Shown piece after piece: positions 8,134-17,358 of a stretch of 64,000 nt of DNA. The translations under genes and the position numbers were made by a program. This stretch comes from Catellatospora sp. TT07R-123 (lineage in GTDB: Bacteria > Actinomycetota > Actinomycetes > Mycobacteriales > Micromonosporaceae). The notes below the pieces were generated by a model. The model did no database searches, was not told the DNA's origin, and saw only the letters and a list, made by a program, of their open reading frames with translations. The stretch covers positions 3,720,001 through 3,784,000 of the forward strand of contig NZ_BNEM01000002.1 in assembly GCF_018327705.1 (NCBI RefSeq). Direction: 5' to 3'. The first letter of the stretch is position 1. The number at the start of each line of letters is the position of its first letter.

Positions 8134-8155
8134 GCGGTCGAGCCTAAACGACCGC
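8134..8155 (-). promoter_or_regulatory. promoter of hydroxybutyryl-CoA dehydrogenase gene inside an inverted repeat
   Basis: The inverted repeat GCGGTCG / CGACCGC (8134-8140 and 8149-8155) encloses eight bases that contain, on the minus strand, the -10 hexamer TAGGCT (8147-8142). A protein bound to both half-sites would cover the -10. The predicted transcript start near 8135 leaves a short leader carrying the GGAGG ribosome site. The regulator is unknown. Confidence 0.5.
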
Positions 8156-8231
8156 TCAGGAGCCCTCGACCGGCGTCTTGCCGATTGCTGAATATGCCCA
8201 CGCGAACGTGAGTCGGGTGCACACTTGGGTC

Positions 8232-8546
8232 ATGCCTGAGAGCGCATATCTCGCCGGGCCGATGGTGGCGATCCTCACGATCGCCGTGCTGGCCGTGGTT
8301 CTGTACCGCGGCTTCCAGCGCGACGGGCAGACGCCCGCCCCGGTGGCGCCGACCGCCCCGACCACCGACGACTACGGCCTGCTGGCCAGCGTGGCGATGG
8401 TCCGTACACCCGCCGACGCGAAGCTGCTGCGCGAGCACCTGCTCAGCGCCGGCATCCGTGCCACGCTCGCGACCGCCCCGGACGGGCGCATCCGCGTGCT
8501 CGTCTTCGCCGACGAGGCGATGCGGGCGCGCCGCCTCGTCGGCTGA
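8232..8546 (+). CDS. small membrane protein with DUF2007-like C-terminal domain
   Basis: 104 residues from ATG 8232. One transmembrane helix near the N-terminus (AYLAGPMVAILTIAVLAVVLY), a Pro/Thr linker, then LLASVAMVRTPADAKLLREH...RATLATAPDGRIRVLVFADE, which resembles DUF2007 (putative prokaryotic signal-transducing protein), a small ferredoxin-like fold in which a sequence element AxLLxxxLxxAGI is typical. The upstream in-frame ATG at 8178 is less likely because CACACT at a -10-like position lies six bases before ATG 8232. The function is unknown. Convergent with murA, separated by a hairpin. Confidence 0.65.
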   Translation: MPESAYLAGPMVAILTIAVLAVVLYRGFQRDGQTPAPVAPTAPTTDDYGLLASVAMVRTPADAKLLREHLLSAGIRATLATAPDGRIRVLVFADEAMRARRLVG

Positions 8547-8580
8547 ACTGAGACAATGCTCGCCCGCGGTAGCGGCCGCT

Positions 8581-8615
8581 CGGTGTCGTCTGGAGCGCAG
8601 CGGAGGACGACACCG
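8581..8615. terminator. bidirectional hairpin between convergent genes
   Basis: Perfect 10-bp arms CGGTGTCGTC (8581-8590) and GACGACACCG (8606-8615) with a 15-base loop. It sits in the 100-base gap between the DUF2007-like gene and the end of murA and lacks a long T tract, as is common in high-GC actinobacteria. Confidence 0.7.
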
Positions 8616-8649
8616 ATTAAGGCCGCGGTAGCCGGCGACCATGACAGAG

Positions 8650-9939
8650 TCAGAAGCCGTACTCCGGGTCGGCCGGGGCCTCGGCCCGTTCGACCTCGAC
8701 ACCGAGTGAGCGCAGGTCCGCGGCGAAGTTCGGGTAGCCGCGGTCGATGTGGTGCACCGCCCGGATGGTGGTGACCCCGTCGCCGCACAGCCCGGCGATG
8801 ACCAGGCCCGCCCCGGCCCGGATGTCGCTGGCGCTGACCTCGGCGCACGACAGCGTCTCGCGGCCGCGCACCATCGCGTGGTGGCCCTCGATCCGGATGT
8901 CGGCGCCCAGCCGCTTGAGCTCCTCGGCGAACATGAACCGGCCGTCGAAGATGTTCTCGGTGATCAGCGAGACGCCGTCGGCGACGGCGGCCATGCCGAT
9001 CGCCATCGGCAGCAGGTCGGTCGCGAAACCGGGGAACGGCAGCGTACGGACGTCGACGGCGGCGGGCCGGTCGGTCATGCGGACCCGGAACCAGTCCGGC
9101 CCGTAGTCGACGGCCCCGCCCGCCTGCTGGATCTTGTCGAGCGCGATCTCCAGCCAGCGCGGGTCGACCCCGCGCACGGTCACGTCGCCGCGCGTCATCG
9201 CCGAGCCGAAGGCCCAGGTCCCGGCCACGATCCGGTCGCCGATCGTGGCGTGCTCGACCGGCTGGAGCTGGTCCACGCCGTGCACGACCAGCTCCGAGGT
9301 GCCCGCACCCTGGATGCGGGCGCCCATGGCGATCAGCATCTGGCAGATGTCGACGATCTCCGGCTCCCGGGCCACGTTGTCGATCACCGTGGTGCCGCGG
9401 GCCAGGACCGCCGCCATCAGCAGGTTCTCGGTCGCGCCGACGCTCGGGAAGTCGAGGCTGATCCGGCCGCCGTGCAGGCCCGAGGGCGCCTCGGCGACCA
9501 CGAAGCCGTGCTCGCCGCTGATGTCGGCGCCCATCTTGGCCAGGCCGGAGACGTGCATGTCCAGGCCGCGCGAGCCGATCGCGTCGCCGCCCGGGTGGGC
9601 CACCCGCACCCGGCCGCACCGGGCCAGCAGCGGCCCCAGCACGCAGATCGAGGCGCGCAGGCGCCGCACCAGCTCGTAGTCGGCCTCGGGGTGCAACCGG
9701 GCGGGCACGTTGATCCGTACCCGGTCGTCCTCGAACGCGACCTCGGCGCCGAGCCGCCGCAGCACCTCGCCCATCAGGGCGATGTCGGTGATGCGCGGCA
9801 CGTTGCTGATCACGCTCTCGCCCTCGGCCAGCAGCGCCGCGGCCATCAGTTTGAGCGCGGAGTTCTTGGCCCCGACCACGCCGACCTCGCCGGACAGCCG
9901 CACGCCGCCCCTTACCCGGATCACGTCCACGTCGGCCAT
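8650..9939 (-). CDS. murA: UDP-N-acetylglucosamine 1-carboxyvinyltransferase
   Basis: 429 residues. First committed step of peptidoglycan synthesis: transfers enolpyruvate from PEP to UDP-GlcNAc in the cytosol. Family signatures are [18 protein letters not shown] (residues 23-40), [15 protein letters not shown] and the active-site loop [10 protein letters not shown]. Residue 119 (codon 9585-9583, GAC) is Asp where most MurA enzymes have the Cys that fosfomycin alkylates; Mycobacterium and Chlamydia have the same change. ATG 9939 begins the conserved first strand ([15 protein letters not shown]); a 29-residue extension to 10026 is possible but would overlap the divergent pduO-type gene. No clear Shine-Dalgarno sequence is seen. 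Confidence 0.95.
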   Translation of the reverse strand: MADVDVIRVRGGVRLSGEVGVVGAKNSALKLMAAALLAEGESVISNVPRITDIALMGEVLRRLGAEVAFEDDRVRINVPARLHPEADYELVRRLRASICVLGPLLARCGRVRVAHPGGDAIGSRGLDMHVSGLAKMGADISGEHGFVVAEAPSGLHGGRISLDFPSVGATENLLMAAVLARGTTVIDNVAREPEIVDICQMLIAMGARIQGAGTSELVVHGVDQLQPVEHATIGDRIVAGTWAFGSAMTRGDVTVRGVDPRWLEIALDKIQQAGGAVDYGPDWFRVRMTDRPAAVDVRTLPFPGFATDLLPMAIGMAAVADGVSLITENIFDGRFMFAEELKRLGADIRIEGHHAMVRGRETLSCAEVSASDIRAGAGLVIAGLCGDGVTTIRAVHHIDRGYPNFAADLRSLGVEVERAEAPADPEYGF

Positions 9940-10011
9940 CGTAGAAGCCTGATCACCGATCCGCGCGCTTCCCAGCAACGCTCCCCGGGACTCACCGCCA
10001 CCCACCACCAT

Positions 10012-10024
10012 TAGGCTCGCTGTC
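10012..10024 (+). promoter_or_regulatory. leaderless -10 (TAGGCT) of adenosyltransferase gene
   Basis: TAGGCT at 10012-10017 ends seven bases before ATG 10025, with no ribosome binding site between. It lies in the short divergent gap shared with murA. Confidence 0.6.
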
Positions 10025-10603
10025 ATGGCTGTTCACCTCACCCGCATCTACACGAAGACCGGCGACGCCGGCACCACCGCGCTCGGCAGCGGTGAGCGCG
10101 TGGCCAAGACCGACCCGCGCATCGCCGCGTACGCCGATGTGGACGAGTGCAACGCCGCGCTGGGAGTCGCGCTCGCCCTTGGCAACTTAGCTGACGATGT
10201 CTGCGACGTGCTCGTGCGGGTCCAGAACGACCTGTTCGACGTGGGCGCCGACCTCTGCAACCCCATCACCCCCGACCCCAAGTACCCACCGCTTCGCATC
10301 ACCGAGGACTACATCACCCGCCTGGAAGGCTGGTGCGATGAGTTCAACGCTCGGTTGTCCAAGCTGGATTCGTTCATCCTGCCGGGGGGTACGCCGGGAG
10401 CGGCACTGCTGCACGTCGCCCGCACCGTTGCCCGCCGGGCCGAACGCAGCACGTTCGCCCTGCTGGCGGCAGATGCGCCGCGCACCAGCCCGCTGAGCGC
10501 ACAGTACCTCAACCGGCTGTCTGACCTGCTGTTTATCCTCAGCCGCGTGGCGAACTCGAACGGCACCGCCGACGTCAAGTGGGTGCCGGGGGGCAACCGG
10601 TGA
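10025..10603 (+). CDS. PduO-type cob(I)yrinic acid a,c-diamide adenosyltransferase
   Basis: 192 residues of the PduO/MMAB family, which attaches the 5'-deoxyadenosyl group of ATP to cob(I)alamin to make coenzyme B12. Seen are the ATP-binding N-terminus [32 protein letters not shown], the [19 protein letters not shown] stretch, RRAERS and [14 protein letters not shown]. All are canonical, and the protein has the usual length. The gene starts leaderless and its stop overlaps the GTG of the VOC gene. It can supply the cofactor needed by the mutase at 1361-3349. In many actinobacteria it sits next to murA, as here. Confidence 0.93.
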   Translation: MAVHLTRIYTKTGDAGTTALGSGERVAKTDPRIAAYADVDECNAALGVALALGNLADDVCDVLVRVQNDLFDVGADLCNPITPDPKYPPLRITEDYITRLEGWCDEFNARLSKLDSFILPGGTPGAALLHVARTVARRAERSTFALLAADAPRTSPLSAQYLNRLSDLLFILSRVANSNGTADVKWVPGGNR

Positions 10604-10980
10604 TCCACCACGTCGAGGTCTGGGTCCCCGACCTGGCCGAGACCGAGCGCTCCTGGGGCTGGCTGCTGACCGAACTCGGGTGGACCGAGTTCCAGCGCTT
10701 CCCCGGGGGCGTCTCCTGGCGGCACGGCACCGGCTACGTCGTGTTCGAGCAGTCCCCCGCGCTCACCGGGGACCGGCACGACCGCTGCGCGCCCGGCCTG
10801 AACCACCTCGCGCTGCACGCCGGGACCAGGGCCGACGTCGACCGCCTGGTGGCGCAGGCTCCCGCGCGCGGCTGGACGCTCATGTTCGCCGACCGCCACC
10901 CGTACGCGGGCGGCCCCGACACCTACGCCGCCTACCTCCACGACACCCAGGGCTACGAGGTGGAACTGGTGGCGGGCTGA
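10600..10980 (+). CDS. VOC-family (glyoxalase/dioxygenase superfamily) protein
   Basis: 126 residues starting at a GTG that overlaps the adenosyltransferase stop (GTGA). Paired beta-alpha-beta-beta-beta modules are visible: [20 protein letters not shown] at the N-terminus and LNHLALHAGTRADVDRLVAQ in the middle, with metal-ligand candidates H in the first strand, H in NHLALH and E in GYEVELVAG at the end. This looks like a single-domain VOC protein that binds a metal and acts as an isomerase, dioxygenase or resistance protein; the substrate is not recognisable. Co-translation with a B12 enzyme could be functional or accidental. Confidence 0.8.
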   Translation: MIHHVEVWVPDLAETERSWGWLLTELGWTEFQRFPGGVSWRHGTGYVVFEQSPALTGDRHDRCAPGLNHLALHAGTRADVDRLVAQAPARGWTLMFADRHPYAGGPDTYAAYLHDTQGYEVELVAG

Positions 10981-11016
10981 AAACGGCGATCCCGCTCGCG
11001 GAAAAGCCCCGGTGAC

Positions 11017-11028
11017 TACCGTGAGGCC
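11017..11028 (+). promoter_or_regulatory. leaderless -10 (TACCGT) of ABC ATPase gene
   Basis: TACCGT at 11017-11022 with exactly six bases to ATG 11029 and no ribosome binding site. Confidence 0.6.
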
Positions 11029-12000
11029 ATGGCCGATGCGATCGTCGCCGAGGGGCTCGCAAAACGGTACGGCCAGGTCAAGGCACTGGCCGGCCTGAGC
11101 CTCAGCGTGCCGGAGGGCACGGTGCTCGGCCTGCTGGGACCGGCCGGAGCGGGCAAGACGACCGCGATGCGCATCCTCGCCACGCTGCTGCGGCCCGATC
11201 AGGGCCGCGCCTTCGTCAACGGCATCGACGTGACCGCCGAGCCCGAGCACGCCCGCCGCCACCTGGGCGTCAGCGCCCAGCAGCCGGCCGTCGACGGGTT
11301 CCTCACCGGCTTCGAGCAGCTGGAACTCGTCGGGCGGCTGCACCGGCTGGGCCACCGCCGGGCCCGCGCCCGCGCCGAGGAGCTGCTGGAGCGGTTCCAC
11401 CTCACCGAGGCCGGGACGCGGGCGGTGCGCACGTACTCCCTGGCGATGCGGCGCCGCCTCGACCTGGCGGCCGCGCTGGTCGCCGCGCCGCCGGTGCTCC
11501 TGCTGGACGAGCCGACCCTGGGCCTGGACCCGCGCGGGCGGCTGGGCATGTGGGACGTGATCGGGGAGCGGGTCCGCACGGGCTGCACACTGCTGCTGTG
11601 CACCGCGCAGCTGGACGAGGCCGACCAGCTCGCCGACGAGATCATCGTGATCGACCGGGGCCGGGCCATCGCCGGGGGCACCCCGGAGGAGCTCAAGCGC
11701 CGCATCGGCGGCGAGCGCATCCAGGTCGTGCTCGGCAACCGGGCCGAGACGCAGGTGGTCGAGGACATCCTGAACCGGGTCTGCGGCGGCCAGGCGGCCG
11801 TGCTGCCCGATCAGCACCTGGTGCAGGCGCCGGTGACCGGCGGGGCGCAGGCGCTGACCGAGCTGGTGCGGCGGCTGGACGCGGCCGGGATCGAGCCGGT
11901 CGACATCGGCATCCACCGGGCCAGCCTGGACGACATGTTCCTCAAGCTCACCGGGCAGGCGGCGACGCCGACGGTGGCCGAGGAGGAGGCGCGCACGTGA
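11029..12000 (+). CDS. DrrA-type ABC transporter ATP-binding protein with degenerate signature motif
   Basis: 323 residues. Walker A is GPAGAGKT (37-44), Walker B LLLDEPTLGLD (Asp160, Glu161). The signature, normally YSGGMRRRLDLA in this clade, reads YSLAMRRRLDLA (136-147): both glycines of the ABC signature are lost. The switch position is CTAQLDEADQLAD; Gln in place of His is usual in DrrA-like proteins. The C-terminal 100 residues end in the RASLDDMFLKLTG segment typical of antibiotic exporters. The stop overlaps the GTG of the permease gene. ATP hydrolysis may be weak or rely on the composite site; this is inference. Confidence 0.88.
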   Translation: MADAIVAEGLAKRYGQVKALAGLSLSVPEGTVLGLLGPAGAGKTTAMRILATLLRPDQGRAFVNGIDVTAEPEHARRHLGVSAQQPAVDGFLTGFEQLELVGRLHRLGHRRARARAEELLERFHLTEAGTRAVRTYSLAMRRRLDLAAALVAAPPVLLLDEPTLGLDPRGRLGMWDVIGERVRTGCTLLLCTAQLDEADQLADEIIVIDRGRAIAGGTPEELKRRIGGERIQVVLGNRAETQVVEDILNRVCGGQAAVLPDQHLVQAPVTGGAQALTELVRRLDAAGIEPVDIGIHRASLDDMFLKLTGQAATPTVAEEEART

Positions 12001-12779
12001 GCGAGCTGGCCGCCATGCTGGCCGACAGCGCCGTGCTGGCGCGCCGCAACCTGGTCCGGTCCCGGCGGCTGCCCGGCCTGCTGCTGCTGGCCACCGGGCA
12101 GCCGGTGGCGGTCGCGCTGTTCCTCGGGTACGTCATCGGCCCCGTCCTCGCCCTCCCAGGCGTCGTCTACCGCGATTTCCTGCTGCCCGGGGTGTTCACC
12201 CAGGCCGTGATGTTCGCGGCGGGCCTGACGGCGGTGGGGCTGGCCCAGGACCGCCGGGGCGGTGCGCTGGACCGCTTCCGGGCCCTGCCCGTGTCGCGCT
12301 GGTCGGTGCTGCTCGGGCACGTCGGGGCGAACCTGTGCCCGCAGCTGCTGGCGGTGGCGGCGACGGCGGCCACGGCCGCGGTGATGGGCTGGCGGATCGA
12401 GACCGGGGCGGCGCGGGCGGCGGCCGGGTTCGCGGTGCTGCTCGCGTTCGGGCAGGCGGTCGCGTGGGTGTCGGTGATGCTGGGGCTGGCGGCCCGTACC
12501 CCGGTGCGGGCCCGGCGGCTCGGCCTGGCCTGGACCTACCCGTTCGTACTGGTGTCGTGCGCGTTCCTGCCGACCGGCGACCTGCCGGGCTGGCTGCGCC
12601 CGATCGCGCAGCACAATCCGGTGTCGGTCGTGGCGACGGCCCTGCGCGCGCTGTGGCTGGAGCCCGGCCCGCTCGCGCCGCGCACCCTGGCCCCGGCCCT
12701 GCTCTGGACGGCCGCCCTGCTGGCGCTGACCGTCCCGACCGCGCACCGCCTGCTGTCGCGCCGCGGCTCGGGGCGCTGA
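11997..12779 (+). CDS. ABC-2 type transporter permease (DrrB-like)
   Basis: 260 residues with about six transmembrane helices. The stretch YRDFLLPGVFTQAVMFAAG followed by TAVGLAQDRRGGALDRFRALP and VSRWSVLLGH is the conserved DrrB/ABC-2 coupling region. It starts with GTG overlapping the ATPase stop, so ATPase and permease are made together and form a drug or lipid exporter of unknown substrate. Its stop is only four bases from the end of the convergent DUF2550 gene, with no hairpin between them. Confidence 0.88.
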   Translation: MSELAAMLADSAVLARRNLVRSRRLPGLLLLATGQPVAVALFLGYVIGPVLALPGVVYRDFLLPGVFTQAVMFAAGLTAVGLAQDRRGGALDRFRALPVSRWSVLLGHVGANLCPQLLAVAATAATAAVMGWRIETGAARAAAGFAVLLAFGQAVAWVSVMLGLAARTPVRARRLGLAWTYPFVLVSCAFLPTGDLPGWLRPIAQHNPVSVVATALRALWLEPGPLAPRTLAPALLWTAALLALTVPTAHRLLSRRGSGR

Positions 12780-12783
12780 GCGG

Positions 12784-13203
12784 TCAGGTCGAGTACGGCG
12801 CGGCCGCTTCCAGCCAGGACAGGAAGCCCGTGACGGTGTGCAGCGGCATCGCGATCTCGACCGTGGCGCGCGAGTCGGCGCAGTGGAGCACGACCCAGTC
12901 GGCGGGCACCAGCACGGCTTCGTCCTGCGACGGCGGGCGGCGGCTGACCACGGTCAGCTCGCGGCGGTTCAGGGTGCGGCGCGGGCGGGGCGACAGGCTG
13001 AACATGCGGTACCAGCGCAGGTAGTCCCCGCGGAACTGGGCGAAGCCCGGGGCCCAGCCGCGCCCGCCCGGACGCTGGTGCAGGCGCAGATAGAGCTCGA
13101 CCGTGCCGTGCCGGCGCGCGAAGATCTCGCGGCGCACGAACAGGAAGGCCAGCAGCGCGAGCGCGACGACGAGGATGATGGCGACGGCTTCTAGCAACCT
13201 CAT
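12784..13203 (-). CDS. DUF2550 family membrane protein
   Basis: 139 residues. One N-terminal transmembrane helix (VAIILVVALALLAFLFV) followed by a cytosolic domain with RHGTVELYLRLH, WAPGFAQFRGDYLRWYRMFSL and LNRRELTVVSRRPP, the recognisable features of DUF2550. This family directly follows atpC in many actinobacteria, and it does so here with a 31-base gap. The function is unknown; conservation with the ATP synthase cluster suggests a housekeeping envelope role. Confidence 0.88.
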   Translation of the reverse strand: MRLLEAVAIILVVALALLAFLFVRREIFARRHGTVELYLRLHQRPGGRGWAPGFAQFRGDYLRWYRMFSLSPRPRRTLNRRELTVVSRRPPSQDEAVLVPADWVVLHCADSRATVEIAMPLHTVTGFLSWLEAAAPYST

Positions 13204-13234
13204 CGTCGGCGTTCCGGGCGGCGCGGCGGCGCGA

Positions 13235-13519
13235 TCAGTGGCGCGAGCCGGCCGCGGCGACCGGGGTGGCGCTCTCGGCCAGCACCGTCACGGACTCACC
13301 GGTCACGGAGAGGAACCCGCCGTCCACCTCGTAGGCCAGCTCCTCGCCGCCCTCAAGCTTGATCCGCACGGTCCCCGGCACGATCTGGCCCAGCATCGGC
13401 GCGTGGCTCGGCAGCACGCCCAGCTCGCCCTCGGTGGTGCGGGCGATGAGCATCTCGGCCTGCCCGGACCAGACCTTTTCCTCGACGGCGACGAGCTCGA
13501 CCTGGATCAGCTTGGCCAC
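13235..13519 (-). CDS. atpC: ATP synthase F1 epsilon subunit
   Basis: 94 residues; epsilon couples rotation of the central stalk and can inhibit hydrolysis. The N-terminal beta-barrel is intact: IQVELVAVEEKVWSGQAEML, TEGELGVLPSHAPMLGQIVPG, DGGFLSVTGESVTVLAE. The C-terminal helical hairpin is largely absent, as in other short actinobacterial epsilon subunits, which would weaken autoinhibition. The start is GTG 13519 with GAGGAG (13530-13525) five bases upstream. Unusually, the gene does not follow atpD: an LCP gene and two hairpins lie between, so it needs its own promoter. Confidence 0.95.
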   Translation of the reverse strand: MAKLIQVELVAVEEKVWSGQAEMLIARTTEGELGVLPSHAPMLGQIVPGTVRIKLEGGEELAYEVDGGFLSVTGESVTVLAESATPVAAAGSRH

Positions 13520-13547
13520 GATGACTCCTCAGTGCCTATGGTGGTCA

Positions 13548-13563
13548 ACCTGGCGTGCCAGGT
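13548..13563. promoter_or_regulatory. palindrome in the atpC upstream region
   Basis: ACCTGGC-GT-GCCAGGT is a perfect 7-bp-arm palindrome 29 bases upstream of the atpC start. It could be an operator for the separate atpC promoter or a small hairpin; the sequence does not decide between these. Confidence 0.3.
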
Positions 13564-13590
13564 CGCGAGAAGGATGTACCGGCGAGTCTA

Positions 13591-13616
13591 GCCGCCGGTG
13601 ATCGGCACCTGGCGGC
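13591..13616 (-). terminator. hairpin after the LCP gene
   Basis: GCCGCCGGTG (13591-13600) pairs with CACC-T-GGCGGC (13606-13616), a 10-bp GC-rich stem with one bulged T and a five-base loop, starting nine bases after the LCP stop. It should end LCP transcription before atpC. Confidence 0.6.
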
Positions 13617-13624
13617 AGGACCGG

Positions 13625-14917
13625 TCAGTGTGACGTCATCGTCTGGAGCATCTCCGGGTGCGCGAACAGGTACTGCTCGATCGTGCCGTTGACCACCGAG
13701 GCCAGGAACGTGCGCGACGGGTAGTCGAGCTGCTCGCCCAGGTACTGGTACTTCTTCTTGGGCTTGTCGTCCTTCTTCTTGTCCTTGTCGCCCTTGTCGC
13801 TCTTGTCGTCCGACTTGGGGTCGTCGCCCTTGGGCGCGTCGCCGCCGCCGTCGTCGGCCTTGTCGCCGTCGTCGGACTTGGCGTCCTTGTCCTCGACCCA
13901 CTTGCCGACGCCGCCGCCGAGCAGCTTCACCATGACGATGTTCTCCGGCCGGACCTGCCGCAGCGCGAAGGCCCAGTCCAGCATCGCGTAGCCGCGGCCG
14001 CTGAAGGTGACCGAGTCCCCCGCCGCCCGCAGCACCCGGTCCAGCGTGATCGGGTCGGACAGCACGTCGCCGCTGACGCCCTTGCTGACCATCGCCCGGA
14101 TCACCTGCTGCTGGTGGCGCTGGCGGCCGTAGTCCCCGTCGGCGATGTAGCGCTGGCGGGCGAAGTCCAGCGCCTGCCAGCCGTTGAAGTGCCGGCGGCC
14201 GGGCTCGTACGTCATCTGGGGGCCGATGTATCCGTTCGCGCTCCTGCCCGGCTTGCGCTTCTCGCCGTCGGGCTGCATGTGGATCGACACGACCTGCTCG
14301 TCGACGGTGAGGTCGATCCCGCCGAGCGCGTCGACGATGTGGCGGAAGCCGCTGAAGTTGACGATCGCCCCGGCGTCGAAGCGCTGGATGCCGGTGTACC
14401 CCTTGACGGCGGCCGCCAGCAGCTCGAAGCCCTGGGCGTAGTTGGCGCGCCGGTCGCCGGGCACCTGGGCGCCGAAGAACATCGCGTGTGCGAGCTTCTC
14501 GGAGCTGCTGCCGCCGTAGTTCGCCTTCGGGAACGCCGGGATGGGCACCAGCAGGTCGCGGGGCAGCGAGAACAGGTAGCCCCGGTCCAGCCCGGCCGGG
14601 ATGTGCATGATCAGCACCGAGTCGGCGCGCGGGATCCAGTACGGGTCGCTGTGCCGCGGGTCGATCCCCACCAGCAGGATGTTCAGCGGCCCCCTGAGGT
14701 CCTCGATCGGCTTGGGCTCGGGCACCGACCGTGCCGCGTCCGGGTGCTCGTCGCCGAACAGGTCCGCCTTGTGCACCGCGCCCTCGTAGCGCGCCACCAG
14801 CCGGTCCACGGTGACCAGCGAGGCCCCGCTGAGCAGCATCAGCACCGTGCCTGCCAGCACGCTCCGGCGGGCCCATCGGGCCGCCGCGCGCCACGTCTTC
14901 GTCGCCACGCAGTGCAC
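13625..14917 (-). CDS. LCP (LytR-CpsA-Psr) family glycopolymer transferase
   Basis: 430 residues. A short cytosolic N-terminus, one transmembrane helix (about 18-38), then the LCP domain: NILLVGIDPRHSDPYWIPRADSVL... with the LLVGID and RADS motifs, LPRDLLVPIP containing the catalytic-type arginine, VNFSGFRHIVDALGGID, and RQRYIADGDYGRQRHQQQVI near the end. LCP proteins attach anionic glycopolymers to peptidoglycan outside the membrane. Residues about 340-390 are an unusual low-complexity Asp/Lys tract before a conserved-looking tail. The gene sits between atpD and atpC, where other actinobacteria have nothing. The GTG start at 14917 is uncertain; GTG 14908 also fits. Confidence 0.88.
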   Translation of the reverse strand: MHCVATKTWRAAARWARRSVLAGTVLMLLSGASLVTVDRLVARYEGAVHKADLFGDEHPDAARSVPEPKPIEDLRGPLNILLVGIDPRHSDPYWIPRADSVLIMHIPAGLDRGYLFSLPRDLLVPIPAFPKANYGGSSSEKLAHAMFFGAQVPGDRRANYAQGFELLAAAVKGYTGIQRFDAGAIVNFSGFRHIVDALGGIDLTVDEQVVSIHMQPDGEKRKPGRSANGYIGPQMTYEPGRRHFNGWQALDFARQRYIADGDYGRQRHQQQVIRAMVSKGVSGDVLSDPITLDRVLRAAGDSVTFSGRGYAMLDWAFALRQVRPENIVMVKLLGGGVGKWVEDKDAKSDDGDKADDGGGDAPKGDDPKSDDKSDKGDKDKKKDDKPKKKYQYLGEQLDYPSRTFLASVVNGTIEQYLFAHPEMLQTMTSH

Positions 14918-14944
14918 AACGAGACCGAACCCGCCCCAGGTATG

Positions 14945-14982
14945 CCGAGAGCCCCGCTCCCAGGAGGGAACGGGGCTCTCGG
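14945..14982 (-). terminator. strong terminator hairpin after atpD
   Basis: Perfect 12-bp arms CCGAGAGCCCCG (14945-14956) and CGGGGCTCTCGG (14971-14982) start 18 bases after the atpD stop. This would end the main atp transcript before the LCP gene and atpC. Confidence 0.8.
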
Positions 14983-14999
14983 ACCGGCTTCGCTGAGCC

Positions 15000-17356
<2,357 letters not shown>

Positions 17357-17358
17357 GA

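Noticed and set aside
11029-12000. Loss of the switch histidine as a defect in the second ABC ATPase
   Set aside because: Gln at this position is usual in DrrA-like ATPases; only the signature change was kept as a finding.
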